Origin: Candidatus Omnitrophota bacterium
Lineage (GTDB): Bacteria > Ratteibacteria > UBA8468 > MWAK01
Direction: 5' to 3'
Assembly: GCA_018829455.1 (NCBI GenBank)
Contig: JAHJUB010000099.1
Coordinates: 1-22,242 of the forward strand
Length of the DNA stretch: 22,242 nucleotides
Both the position numbers and the translations under genes were made by a program. This document shows, in pieces, positions 14,718-21,734 of this stretch (positions within the stretch are counted from its first letter, which is position 1; the number at the start of each line of letters is the position of its first letter). The notes beneath the pieces are model-generated. The model was not told the origin of the DNA. It was given only the letters and a program-made list of their open reading frames with translations, and made no database searches.

Positions 14718-14801
14718 GTCATTGCGAGTCCGCCTCCGGCGGACGTGGCAATCTCGTACTATTTGTCATTGCGAGGCGCATTTTGCCGTGGCAATCCCGT
14801 A
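14718..14801. repeat. Two tandem TGTCATTGCGAG-family repeats
   Basis: Copy 1 at 14718-14757 has an inner hairpin (tccgcctccggcgga); copy 2 at 14764-14801 has a different core. Both begin tgtcattgcgag and end ggcaatc-cgta. They form the spacer upstream of the metallopeptidase gene; translating them in frame with it gives repeat-derived residues, which argues against the upstream ATG at 14745. Confidence 0.8.
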
Positions 14802-14819
14802 TTTGAAGGTGGGGGGGAC

Positions 14820-15314
14820 GTGGAAATCCAGATTACCCGTAGTCAGCGTCGGCGCAAGACCGTCAGCGCCAGGATGAAGAACGGTGTGATGAAGGTTAAC
14901 GCACCGGTTGACATCCCGGAGGGAAAACTCCGGGAGATCGTGGAACGTTTTCGGTTGAAGTTTGAACGAAAGAGTAAAATTACCGAACTCAGCCGGAGCG
15001 AAGACCTTGCCGAAATAGCCGAGAAATTGAACCGGCGCTATTTTAACGGACGCATCCCTGTAAATTCCATCAAGTACGTGACCAACCAGAACAGCCGTTT
15101 CGGCAGTTGCAGTTATCGCCGCAAAACCATACGCATCTCACACCGCTTGGCCAATATGCCTGCCTGGGTGAGGGATTACGTGATTGTCCACGAGATGGCG
15201 CATATCCTGGAACCGAATCACGGCAAGAGTTTTTACGACCTGATTTCTGTTTATCCCCTGGCTGAGCGCAGCCGCGGCTTCCTTCTGGCCAAAGGCTTTG
15301 AATTGGAGGAATAG
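14820..15314 (+). CDS. YgjP-type zinc metallopeptidase (DUF45)
   Basis: 164 aa. Zinc-binding HEMAHI (H124, E125, H128) followed by five residues and H134 (EPNHG), the HExxH-x5-H arrangement of YgjP/SprT-like metallopeptidases. Preceded by the family's NRRYF and VTNQNSRFGSCSYRRKTIRIS segments. The N-terminus starts with the usual EIQITRSQRRRKTVSARMKN strand region. Members are intracellular with no established substrate; some are found next to restriction genes. GTG 14820 is preferred: GAAGGTGG lies upstream and family similarity begins there, while a further upstream ATG (14745) would add 25 residues from repeat sequence. Confidence 0.88.
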   Translation: MEIQITRSQRRRKTVSARMKNGVMKVNAPVDIPEGKLREIVERFRLKFERKSKITELSRSEDLAEIAEKLNRRYFNGRIPVNSIKYVTNQNSRFGSCSYRRKTIRISHRLANMPAWVRDYVIVHEMAHILEPNHGKSFYDLISVYPLAERSRGFLLAKGFELEE

Positions 15315-15315
15315 C

Positions 15316-15350
15316 TGTCATTGCGAGCGTATTTTGCGCGGCAATCTCAT
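15316..15350. repeat. TGTCATTGCGAG-family repeat
   Basis: Begins tgtcattgcgagcg and ends gcggcaatctcat, immediately after the metallopeptidase stop. Confidence 0.7.
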
Positions 15351-15355
15351 ATTAT

Positions 15356-15377
15356 GTAGTTGCCGAGCTTGCTCGGC
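15356..15377. repeat. GCCGAGC hairpin repeat
   Basis: Same GTAGTT lead-in and arms GCCGAGC/GCTCGGC as at 14326-14346; the order of this and the next repeat also matches that locus. Confidence 0.85.
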
Positions 15378-15386
15378 GTGGTTAGT

Positions 15387-15413
15387 GTAGGGGCTCGATT
15401 CATCGAGCCCGCG
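15387..15413. repeat. GGGCTCGA/TTCA hairpin repeat
   Basis: Identical to 14357-14383 (GTAG, GGGCTCGA, TTCA, TCGAGCCC, GCG), but here no T-run follows. Confidence 0.88.
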
Positions 15414-15415
15414 TG

Positions 15416-15438
15416 GTAGGACAGGCGTCCCGCCTGTC
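15416..15438. repeat. GACAGGCG hairpin repeat
   Basis: GTAG, GACAGGCG, TCC, CGCCTGTC. Its last four bases begin the 84-bp direct repeat. Confidence 0.85.
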
Positions 15439-15518
15439 TATTTGTTGCCAACCCGGCCAGCAATTGACCTTCTTCTATTCTTCGGCGTATGGCCGGGACG
15501 AGTGTAGTTCTCAACTTG
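15435..15518 (+). repeat. 84-bp direct repeat, copy 1
   Basis: Matches 16834-16917 at 79 of 84 positions without gaps. Contains a stem CCCGGCCA (15452-15459) / TGGCCGGG (15490-15497) around a 30-nt loop, plus GTTG-CAAC and GTT-AAC mini-palindromes at its sides. It ends directly at the -35 box of the ATPase regulator gene. Confidence 0.92.
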
Positions 15519-15555
15519 TTGACAACTTTAAAATATTGATATATGATAAAGTTGT
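15519..15555 (+). promoter_or_regulatory. Promoter and operator-like palindrome of the ATPase regulator gene
   Basis: TTGACA (15519-15524), 17-nt spacer, TATGAT (15542-15547). A perfect inverted repeat ACAACTTT (15522-15529) / AAAGTTGT (15548-15555) spans exactly this promoter, as an operator would. The motif aaagttgtaaac recurs upstream of the Fic gene (about 16937-16948). Confidence 0.7.
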
Positions 15556-15582
15556 AAACAAACCTGTGGTTTGAATGCCCTT

Positions 15583-16617
15583 ATGGATATCCGTGAATTG
15601 ATACTTAAAACTCTGGCTAAAAAAGGCAAAATAGGAACTTCCGATATCGTCAAAATGACCGGATTTTCGCGGGCTTATGTGTATAGGTTTTTTCAGGAGT
15701 TAAAAGAACAAGGTCAGATTATTCTCATTGGTAAATCCAACAAAGCCCGCTACGTTAAAGCATCGGAACATACCCGGGAAGAGATACTGTATGTGCATCG
15801 TATTTTGCAGAACAGAAATCTTTCGGAAGACATCGTTTTTGACGAAATAAAGAAAAAAGGTGGAATTTTTAGCGGTCTTCCGGGAAACATTTTCAGCATT
15901 CTGGACTATGCTTTTACCGAGATATTAAATAATGCGATTGAACATTCTAAGTCAAAGATTATAGACGTGGTGGTGAAAAGAGATACCGTAAATGTCCGCT
16001 TTGCCATTACTGACAAGGGTATCGGGATTTTTAACAACATTATGCAGAAAAAGGGCCTCGGCAGCCATTTGGAAGCCATCCAGGATTTGCTGAAAGGAAA
16101 ACAGACAACGCTTCCGAAAGGCCACAGCGGAGAGGGTATCTTTTTTACTTCCAGAGCCGCGGATGTGTTGATTATCCAGAGTTCCCAAAAAAAATTAATC
16201 TTTGATAATACCGGAGAAGACATTTTTATAAAAGACGCAAAAGACTTTACCGGAACCAGAGTGTCCTTTGCCGTTCAATGTCACTCCAGGAAAGACCTGA
16301 GCGATATTTTTAAGAGATATACCGACGAGTCCGTTGAATTCAGCAAGACCGAGGTGCAGGTGAAACTTTACCGGTTAGGCGTTGAATATGTCTCAAGGTC
16401 GCAGGCCCGGCGGATAATTGTGGGATTGGATAAGTTTAAGACCATAATTCTAGATTTCAGTGAAGTTGAAACCATAGGCCAGGCGTTTGCCGACGAGATA
16501 TTCCGCGTTTGGCAGGCGAACCATCCGGACATTAAGATTGTACCGAAAAACGCCAACGAAAACGTTGATTTTATGATTCGTCGTGCCCTACAACACAGGG
16601 CTCGCAATGACAACTAA
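15583..16617 (+). CDS. Winged-helix / GHKL ATPase / STAS-like (DUF4325) fusion
   Basis: 344 aa with three parts. Residues about 1-65 are a winged-helix DNA-binding domain (KTLAKKGKIGTSDIVKMTGFSRAYVYRFFQELKEQG). About 95-230 is a GHKL ATPase: N-box EILNNAIEHS (113-122), DKGIGIF (144-150), and a glycine loop GHSGEGIFFTSRAAD. About 255-335 is a STAS-like DUF4325 domain (YVSRSQARRIIVGLDKF, then ILDFSEVETIGQAFADEIF). Histidine-kinase-like ATPases and STAS domains are normally separate anti-sigma and anti-anti-sigma partners, so this looks like a one-protein switch that may bind its own operator; that is inference. ATG 15583 fits the domain start, with no clear Shine-Dalgarno. The last codons (ALQHRARNDN) and stop come from a TGTCATTGCGAGCCC-type repeat in reverse. 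Confidence 0.85.
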   Translation: MDIRELILKTLAKKGKIGTSDIVKMTGFSRAYVYRFFQELKEQGQIILIGKSNKARYVKASEHTREEILYVHRILQNRNLSEDIVFDEIKKKGGIFSGLPGNIFSILDYAFTEILNNAIEHSKSKIIDVVVKRDTVNVRFAITDKGIGIFNNIMQKKGLGSHLEAIQDLLKGKQTTLPKGHSGEGIFFTSRAADVLIIQSSQKKLIFDNTGEDIFIKDAKDFTGTRVSFAVQCHSRKDLSDIFKRYTDESVEFSKTEVQVKLYRLGVEYVSRSQARRIIVGLDKFKTIILDFSEVETIGQAFADEIFRVWQANHPDIKIVPKNANENVDFMIRRALQHRARNDN

Positions 16618-16636
16618 ACATTAATGTCACAGTACT

Positions 16637-16658
16637 GTAGTTGCCAAGCTTGCTTGGC
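16637..16658. repeat. GCCAAGC hairpin repeat (arm variant)
   Basis: GTAGTT, GCCAAGC, TT, GCTTGGC. Relative to 14326-14346 and 15356-15377 both arms changed (G to A and C to T), keeping the pairing. Confidence 0.85.
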
Positions 16659-16668
16659 TCTGTTAATC

Positions 16669-16716
16669 GTAGGGGTCGGGTTCCCGCCAGAGGCGGATCT
16701 GCGACATCCGACCCGC
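16669..16716. repeat. GGGTCGG hairpin with nested insert in the loop
   Basis: GTAG, GGGTCGG ... CCGACCC, GCG: the same frame as 17944-17970, but the TTCA loop is replaced by about 26 nt containing its own hairpin (CCGCC-AGA-GGCGG). Confidence 0.8.
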
Positions 16717-16724
16717 GTAGTATT

Positions 16725-16747
16725 GTAGCGGTGCGATTCATCGCACG
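16725..16747. repeat. GTGCGA/TTCA hairpin repeat
   Basis: GTAGCG, GTGCGA (16731-16736), TTCA, TCGCAC (16741-16746). Another arm variant of the TTCA-loop family. Confidence 0.85.
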
Positions 16748-16754
16748 TATTGTA

Positions 16755-16837
16755 GTAGGACAGGCGTCCACCTTCGCTAAATTTATCCGCCGCAGCTTTA
16801 GCATAGGCGGAGCTTCGGTGGACAAGTCCCGCCTGTC
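16755..16837. repeat. Three-level nested GACAGGCG repeat
   Basis: Outer arms GACAGGCG / CCGCCTGTC as at 15416-15438; inside them TCCACC / GGTGGA; inside these GCTAAA / TTTAGC and CCGCC / GGCGG. Directly abuts the second 84-bp repeat. Confidence 0.8.
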
Positions 16838-16917
16838 GATTGGTTGACAACCCGGCCAGCAATTGACCTGTTTCTATTCTTCGGCGTATGGCCGGGACGA
16901 GTGTAGTTCTCAACTTG
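16834..16917 (+). repeat. 84-bp direct repeat, copy 2
   Basis: Five substitutions and no gaps relative to 15435-15518. Stem CCCGGCCA (16851-16858) / TGGCCGGG (16889-16896) is unchanged; differences fall in the loop and left edge. Confidence 0.92.
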
Positions 16918-16968
16918 AATTTTGAAGTACCCATAAAAGTTGTAAACCAGGAAATCCGACAAAATTTA

Positions 16969-17021
16969 GTGAATAGGTATCAATTTATGCCACTTATTCA
17001 CCAATTATTGACAAATAATGG
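16969..17021 (+). promoter_or_regulatory. Operator-like inverted repeats upstream of fic
   Basis: GTGAATA (16969-16975) pairs with TATTCAC (16995-17001), and an imperfect palindrome runs from 17001 to 17021 (ccaattatt ... aaataatgg) over the -35 box. The second overlaps the promoter and could bind a repressor, perhaps the HTH end of the Fic protein. Confidence 0.45.
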
Positions 17022-17036
17022 TTAATAATATATAAT
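17008..17036 (+). promoter_or_regulatory. Consensus promoter of fic, leaderless
   Basis: TTGACA (17008-17013), exactly 17 nt, TATAAT (17031-17036): a perfect match to the bacterial housekeeping consensus. The ATG at 17045 lies 8 nt after the -10 box, where transcription is expected to start, and there is no Shine-Dalgarno, so the mRNA is probably leaderless. Confidence 0.85.
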
Positions 17037-17044
17037 ATAAACAT

Positions 17045-17932
17045 ATGGCTACCAATAATCCCACAAAAGAACGCATCCAGAAACTCAAAAGCGAATATGA
17101 CGCCCGGCGTAAAGGTAAAGATTCTCTTCTGATTATGGTGGACGAGGTGGAGATTCCTGAGGTGGTTTACAACTCTAACGCCATTGAAAATTCCACGCTG
17201 ACTCTCAAAGAGACGGAGAAGATTCTTCTGGAAATGGAGGTGTCGCGCGACGTTTCGGTGCGCGAGGTATTTGAGGCGAAAAATCTTGCCCGGGTCGCCG
17301 GGTATGTCAGAAACAAATCTCAGGAAACCGAAATAAACAAAGAGACGATACTGCTTCTCCACCAGATGCTTATCGGCGGCATTGACGACGGTATTGCCGG
17401 CCGGTTCCGCGGTAAGAACGAATATGTCCGCGTCGGTACGCATATTGCCCCGGCGCCCGAACACGTGGAGCGAATGATGGAAGCGATTCTTTTAGAATAC
17501 TCAAGCGACCTCTCCGCTTATTTCCTGGATAAGATCGCCAGGTTCCATCTTGATTTTGAAACCATTCATCCGTTCAACGACGGCAACGGCCGCATCGGCC
17601 GAGTACTCATCAATTTCCAACTTCTCCGCTTCGGTTTCCCCGGTGTTATTATCCGTAACCGTGAAAAGAAAGATTACTACCAAGCATTCGGTGATTACCG
17701 TGAGGGTAAAAATACCAGGACGATGGAGAAGATTCTGGCCCTGGCGATTCTGGAATCTTTTCACAAGCGAATTGCTTATCTTAAGGGTGAGGCCATCATT
17801 TCGCTTGCCGATTATGTAAGGAAACACCAGAAATCCGCTCCGGCCGTGTCTAACGCCGCCCGGCGGCAGAAGATTCCGGCGTTCCGGGAGAAAGGCGTTT
17901 GGAAGATTGCCGAAAGCTTCAAATACGAATGA
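17045..17932 (+). CDS. Fic family protein (AMP-transferase) with C-terminal HTH
   Basis: 295 aa. Fic core motif HPFNDGNGRIGR (175-186) with catalytic H175 and the anion-binding GNGR; such enzymes usually transfer AMP from ATP to a target protein. An N-terminal inhibitory helix motif SNAIEN (S44...E48-N49) fits the [S/T]xxxE[G/N] pattern, so the enzyme is probably autoinhibited through E48 (class II). The C-terminal 45 residues (SLADYVRKHQKSAPAVSNAARRQKIPAF...GVWKI) look like an excisionase/MerR-like helix-turn-helix with wing. Starts at ATG 17045, with promoter immediately upstream. No antitoxin is adjacent, consistent with built-in inhibition. The target is unknown. Confidence 0.92.
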   Translation: MATNNPTKERIQKLKSEYDARRKGKDSLLIMVDEVEIPEVVYNSNAIENSTLTLKETEKILLEMEVSRDVSVREVFEAKNLARVAGYVRNKSQETEINKETILLLHQMLIGGIDDGIAGRFRGKNEYVRVGTHIAPAPEHVERMMEAILLEYSSDLSAYFLDKIARFHLDFETIHPFNDGNGRIGRVLINFQLLRFGFPGVIIRNREKKDYYQAFGDYREGKNTRTMEKILALAILESFHKRIAYLKGEAIISLADYVRKHQKSAPAVSNAARRQKIPAFREKGVWKIAESFKYE

Positions 17933-17943
17933 TGTGTTTTTAT

Positions 17944-17970
17944 GTAGGGGTCGGATTCATCCGACCCGCC
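17944..17970. repeat. GGGTCGGA/TTCA hairpin repeat after fic
   Basis: GTAG, GGGTCGGA (17948-17955), TTCA, TCCGACCC (17960-17967), GCC. Lies 12 nt after the Fic stop; possibly used as a transcript end, though without a T-run. Confidence 0.85.
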
Positions 17971-17983
17971 TCCCGCCTCATCT

Positions 17984-18012
17984 TTGAATTGGTTTCGGAA
18001 TGATGATAACAT
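17984..18012 (+). promoter_or_regulatory. Candidate promoter of the helicase operon
   Basis: TTGAAT (17984-17989), 17-nt spacer, TAACAT (18007-18012). AAGGA at 18046-18050 is the likely ribosome-binding site, 10 nt before ATG 18061. Confidence 0.5.
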
Positions 18013-18060
18013 TTAGGTGGTTCGTAACCGTTCGATAGTTGATTCAAGGAATATAAAACT

Positions 18061-21000
18061 ATGGCAAACTTTATCACAAACGCAGAAGGTAAAGATCTAA
18101 AAAAACGACTTGTTGAGCTTGTAGAGAATAGCGAGGAGCTTAAGTTTCTTGTCGGTTTTTTCTATTTTTCTGGAATTAGGGAGTTGTACGAAGGCTTAAA
18201 AAATAATCCCAATACTATCATTAAGGTTCTTGTGGGCCTAAATGTTGATAAGACTAATCTTGGCCTATTGGAATATGCCGGTGAAGACAGCGGTTCATCT
18301 GACGAAGAAAAAAGCTATAAATTTTTGCAGTCTGTAAAAAAATCCTTAACTTCAAAAGATTTTGATACCGAAGAGTTTTATCAACAAGTTAAATATTTCA
18401 TCAATCTTATCAACAAAGATAAATTAATTATCAGGAAAACATATCACCCCAACCATGCGAAAATTTACCTTTTCAATTTAGAAGAAAACCAGGTTGGCAG
18501 AAAGAAGTTGTTTATTACCGGTAGTAGTAATTTAACAAAGGCCGGTCTTACCACGCAGGCAGAGTTTAATGTTGAAATAAGCGATTTTGGCGTGGAGGAC
18601 GCGGAGAATTATTTTGATGCTTTGTGGAGTGAAGCGGTTAAAATCACCGAAGATGATATTATCAAAAGGAAACTGCTGGATTTGGTAGAAAACGATACCC
18701 ACGTTAAAGGCGTTACTCCATTTGAGGCCTTTGTTCTTGTTTTAAAAACTTATCTTGATTCATTTGAACAGAAAGAAATCGGCCAATCGCTTATCAAAAC
18801 CCTGGAAGAAAATGGCTACACCCCATATCAATATCAATTAGACGCGGTCAGGCAGGGCTTGGCGATGATTGAAAAAAACAATGGATTGGTCATAGCCGAT
18901 GTGGTTGGTCTGGGCAAAACCATAGTTGCCTGCGCCACCGCTAAAGAATTAAAAAAACGCGGCATAGTTATCTGTCCGCCCGGTATTATGGGGGACAGAA
19001 ATAAAACCTCCGGGTGGAAGATGTATTTGGAACAATTTAAATTATACGACTGGGAAGTCCGGTCGCTCGGCGACCTGGAAGAAACCGCTAAGTTTGTGAA
19101 TGATGCCAAGGATATTGAAGCAATAATTATTGATGAGGCGCACCGGTTTAGAAATCAGGATACCAAAGAGTATGAGTATCTCAAAAATATTTGCCGCAAC
19201 AAAATTGTTATCCTGCTTACCGCTACGCCGTTCAATAACAGGCCCGGAGACATATTATCCTTGCTAAAACTCTTCATCACTCCCAAAAAGTCAGCTATAA
19301 CCTTAGAAGATAACCTGGTGGACAGGTTTAAATCCTTTAAGGGTATTTTTGATCGGTTGGCATATATCAAGAAATACTGGAACTCTACGATTGAATCTAA
19401 ACGAAAAAAAGCTCTCGGTATCTATGAAGGGCTGTTTGAGGAAAAAAACATAGATTTGGAAAAAATAAAAAAGCGCTCCAAGTATCTCGCCAAACAAATT
19501 CGCGATGTTATAGAGCCGGTTACTATCCGACGCAACCGTCTGGACTTGCAGAACAACCCATTTTATAAAGATGAAGTGCGACATTTATCCAAGATAGCCG
19601 ATCCCCAAGAATGGTTTTTCGAGTTGACAAAAAAGCAATCAGTTTTTTATGACAAGATTATTACTGTATATTTTGGCGACCCCGATGACGGCGGTCAATT
19701 CAAAGGCGCTATCTATCGTCCATTTGAATACGAGGTGGAAGAAGAAAAAATTAAGAAAGAAAAATTGAGCGAAAAAGAAAATTTTCAATTTTTCCAACAG
19801 CGTAACTTGTTTGATTTTATGCGTCGTTTAATGGTTAAACGTTTTGAAAGTTCATTTGGTTCTTTTGAGCAGAGCATAAAACGCTTCAAGAAAATTACCG
19901 AACATGCGTTGGAATTTATAGAAAAAACCGGTAATGGGAAGTATTATGAAGGCGAATATATTTTAGATAGAGCATTATTGGGGAATATTTATGTTTTTGG
20001 CATTGATGAGATCGAGAAACATCTAATTGAATATGAAGAAAAAATAGCCAGGGGAGAATACCCTAAAAACCATAAGCGCTATAAATTAAAAGATTTCGCC
20101 CGCAAAGACGAATTCATAGCCGATATTAAATCTGACCTCGTTCTTTTTGATTCCATTATCAAGGAATTGGCGGAGATGGATTTAGTTAAAGACGACCCCA
20201 AGGCAGAATGCTTGCTTGTCAATATCAAAGATGTTTTAAAACAAAAGCCTCAGCCGGGCGAACCCAAACGAAAAGTTATCATATTTTCCGAATATCTGGA
20301 TACGGTCAATCATTTAGAGAAAATCTTAATCAAACACTTTGGCGAGCGAATGTTAGTTGTGGGCGGCGATTTATCCGCAGGTACTATTGCTCGCATTAAT
20401 AAAAACTTTGACGCGGCACACAAGGAACCGGCAGATGACTACGATGTTTTGCTTTCCACCGACCGTATTTCAGAAGGTTTTAACCTTAATCGCGCCGGAA
20501 TGGTTATCAATTACGATATTCCTTGGAATCCTGTCCGGGTGATTCAGCGTGTCGGGCGTATTAACCGTATCAGCAAAAAAGTGTTTAATGAGCTTTTCCT
20601 GGTTAATTTCTTCCCTACAGAAAAAGGCGCTCTTCTTGTCCAATCACGCCAAATTGCCAGCAATAAAATGTTTTTAATTCATAATGTTTTGGGTGAGGAC
20701 TCAAAAATATTTGATATTGACGAAGAGCCGACGCCAGCAGGTCTTTATGAACGAATCCAGCAGAATCCGGACGCGCTGGAAGAAGAAAGTTTCTATACCA
20801 AAGCCCTAAAGAAATATTTAGAAATAGAAAAACAAGAACCGCAATTGATTGAGGCGTTAAAACGCTATCCAGCGCGTGTGAAGGTTGCCAAGAATAGCAC
20901 GGAAAACGAGCTTTTAGTTTTTTTCAAAAAAGGCAGATTGTATATCCGCGGCATTGTCTACGAGAATGGCGTAGAAAGCGGGCCTTATCAGGCCACTTTT

Positions 21001-21441
21001 GAAGATGTATTTGATAAAATCGTTTGCGCCAAAGATGAAACGAAGCTGGATTTGAGCGGTGATTTTTGGAAATACTACAAACAGGTAAAAGATTATAAAG
21101 AATATCGCTCCGGCCCAGCAAGTGATCAAAGTTTGGAGCAAAAGGCCTTGTTTAATATTAAGACCATAATAACAAACCCATGGCAGGATGTATTACCGCA
21201 CTTGGATTTTATCAGGATTTTACATGAGGATATCAAGGACTACGGTACTCTTGCCGATTACACCTTGCGCCGCATTACCAATATGGAAATCGTAAATGAT
21301 GCCGGCAAAAAGAGAACCGTTAAGGAAATTACCGCTCTCAAGCAAGAACTGGGAGACGATTATTTACAAAAAGAAAAGGCCCGTCAGAAAAACATAGAGA
21401 AAGAAATTATCATAGCCATTGAAAATCAGAAAATTATCTAA
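18061..21441 (+). CDS. PLD-nuclease / SNF2-type helicase
   Basis: 1126 aa. The N-terminal phospholipase-D-like domain (about 1-200) has the HxK site H132-A-K134 and the GSSN motif 154-157 (TGSSNLTKAG). SNF2/superfamily-2 motor: Walker A VVGLGKT (K286, T287), DEAH box (358-361, DEAHRFRN), motif III LLTATPFNN, then after a long insert (about 430-720) the C-terminal lobe with IFSEYLDT, STDRISEGFNL (799-809) and motif VI QRVGRINR (829-836). A C-terminal extension of about 250 aa follows. Helicases of this kind occur in phage-defence and restriction clusters. Codon choice is visibly more AT-rich than in the metabolic genes, suggesting transfer. Followed after 11 nt by the Bro-N gene and then a methyltransferase, probably one operon. 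Confidence 0.9.
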   Translation: MANFITNAEGKDLKKRLVELVENSEELKFLVGFFYFSGIRELYEGLKNNPNTIIKVLVGLNVDKTNLGLLEYAGEDSGSSDEEKSYKFLQSVKKSLTSKDFDTEEFYQQVKYFINLINKDKLIIRKTYHPNHAKIYLFNLEENQVGRKKLFITGSSNLTKAGLTTQAEFNVEISDFGVEDAENYFDALWSEAVKITEDDIIKRKLLDLVENDTHVKGVTPFEAFVLVLKTYLDSFEQKEIGQSLIKTLEENGYTPYQYQLDAVRQGLAMIEKNNGLVIADVVGLGKTIVACATAKELKKRGIVICPPGIMGDRNKTSGWKMYLEQFKLYDWEVRSLGDLEETAKFVNDAKDIEAIIIDEAHRFRNQDTKEYEYLKNICRNKIVILLTATPFNNRPGDILSLLKLFITPKKSAITLEDNLVDRFKSFKGIFDRLAYIKKYWNSTIESKRKKALGIYEGLFEEKNIDLEKIKKRSKYLAKQIRDVIEPVTIRRNRLDLQNNPFYKDEVRHLSKIADPQEWFFELTKKQSVFYDKIITVYFGDPDDGGQFKGAIYRPFEYEVEEEKIKKEKLSEKENFQFFQQRNLFDFMRRLMVKRFESSFGSFEQSIKRFKKITEHALEFIEKTGNGKYYEGEYILDRALLGNIYVFGIDEIEKHLIEYEEKIARGEYPKNHKRYKLKDFARKDEFIADIKSDLVLFDSIIKELAEMDLVKDDPKAECLLVNIKDVLKQKPQPGEPKRKVIIFSEYLDTVNHLEKILIKHFGERMLVVGGDLSAGTIARINKNFDAAHKEPADDYDVLLSTDRISEGFNLNRAGMVINYDIPWNPVRVIQRVGRINRISKKVFNELFLVNFFPTEKGALLVQSRQIASNKMFLIHNVLGEDSKIFDIDEEPTPAGLYERIQQNPDALEEESFYTKALKKYLEIEKQEPQLIEALKRYPARVKVAKNSTENELLVFFKKGRLYIRGIVYENGVESGPYQATFEDVFDKIVCAKDETKLDLSGDFWKYYKQVKDYKEYRSGPASDQSLEQKALFNIKTIITNPWQDVLPHLDFIRILHEDIKDYGTLADYTLRRITNMEIVNDAGKKRTVKEITALKQELGDDYLQKEKARQKNIEKEIIIAIENQKII

Positions 21442-21452
21442 CGAGGCAAATT

Positions 21453-21719
21453 ATGGAATCCACAAAAATCGTTTTATTTAAAGGCAGAAAAATTCGGAAA
21501 ACTATTCATAATAACGAATGGTGGTTTGTGATCAATGATGTTGTTGAGTCATTGACAGATTCTAATGATCCGGTTCAATACTTCAAAAGATTAAAACAAA
21601 GGGATAAAGAACTTGCGAAACTTACAGATAAAGGAGGGGTACAATTTGTACCACCCCTTACGCTTGAAGTGGAAACTGCTGGCGGCGGGCAAAAAGCCGG
21701 AAAGTCAAAAACGGCTTAA
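21453..21719 (+). CDS. Bro-N domain protein, C-terminally truncated
   Basis: 88 aa. KIVLFKGRKIRKTIHNNEWWFVINDVVESL and the following YFKRLKQRDKEL match the start of the Bro-N (BRO family, phage antirepressor-like) domain, and QFVPPLTLEVETAGGGQK continues it. After about residue 80 the similarity stops and an unrelated tail (AGKSKTA) leads to the stop, whereas family members go on with a segment of some 20 residues or more to finish the domain. No other frame restores it. Start ATG 21453 has GAGG 7 nt upstream. In restriction loci such small DNA-binding proteins may act as regulators; it may be a remnant. Confidence 0.75.
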   Translation: MESTKIVLFKGRKIRKTIHNNEWWFVINDVVESLTDSNDPVQYFKRLKQRDKELAKLTDKGGVQFVPPLTLEVETAGGGQKAGKSKTA

Positions 21720-21734
21720 AGCCAAAGAATAGAT

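Larger units (their letters stand above)
16618..17044. other. Repeat-rich spacer upstream of the Fic gene
   Basis: 427 bases without a gene. From left to right it holds four hairpin repeats (16637-16837), the second 84-bp direct repeat, an AT-rich stretch with two inverted repeats, and a consensus promoter. Confidence 0.8.

Noticed and set aside
14745..14819. N-terminal extension of the YgjP-type protein from ATG 14745
   Set aside because: The 25 codons come from a TGTCATTGCGAG repeat and have no family similarity; GTG 14820 has a better ribosome-binding site.
15435..16917. Integron gene cassette with attC sites
   Set aside because: The 84-bp repeats lack the RYYYAAC and GTTRRRY core-site pattern, and there is no integrase in the window.
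16571..16934. Minus-strand open frames in the spacer before fic
   Set aside because: They translate hairpin repeats and have no ribosome-binding site or family pattern.
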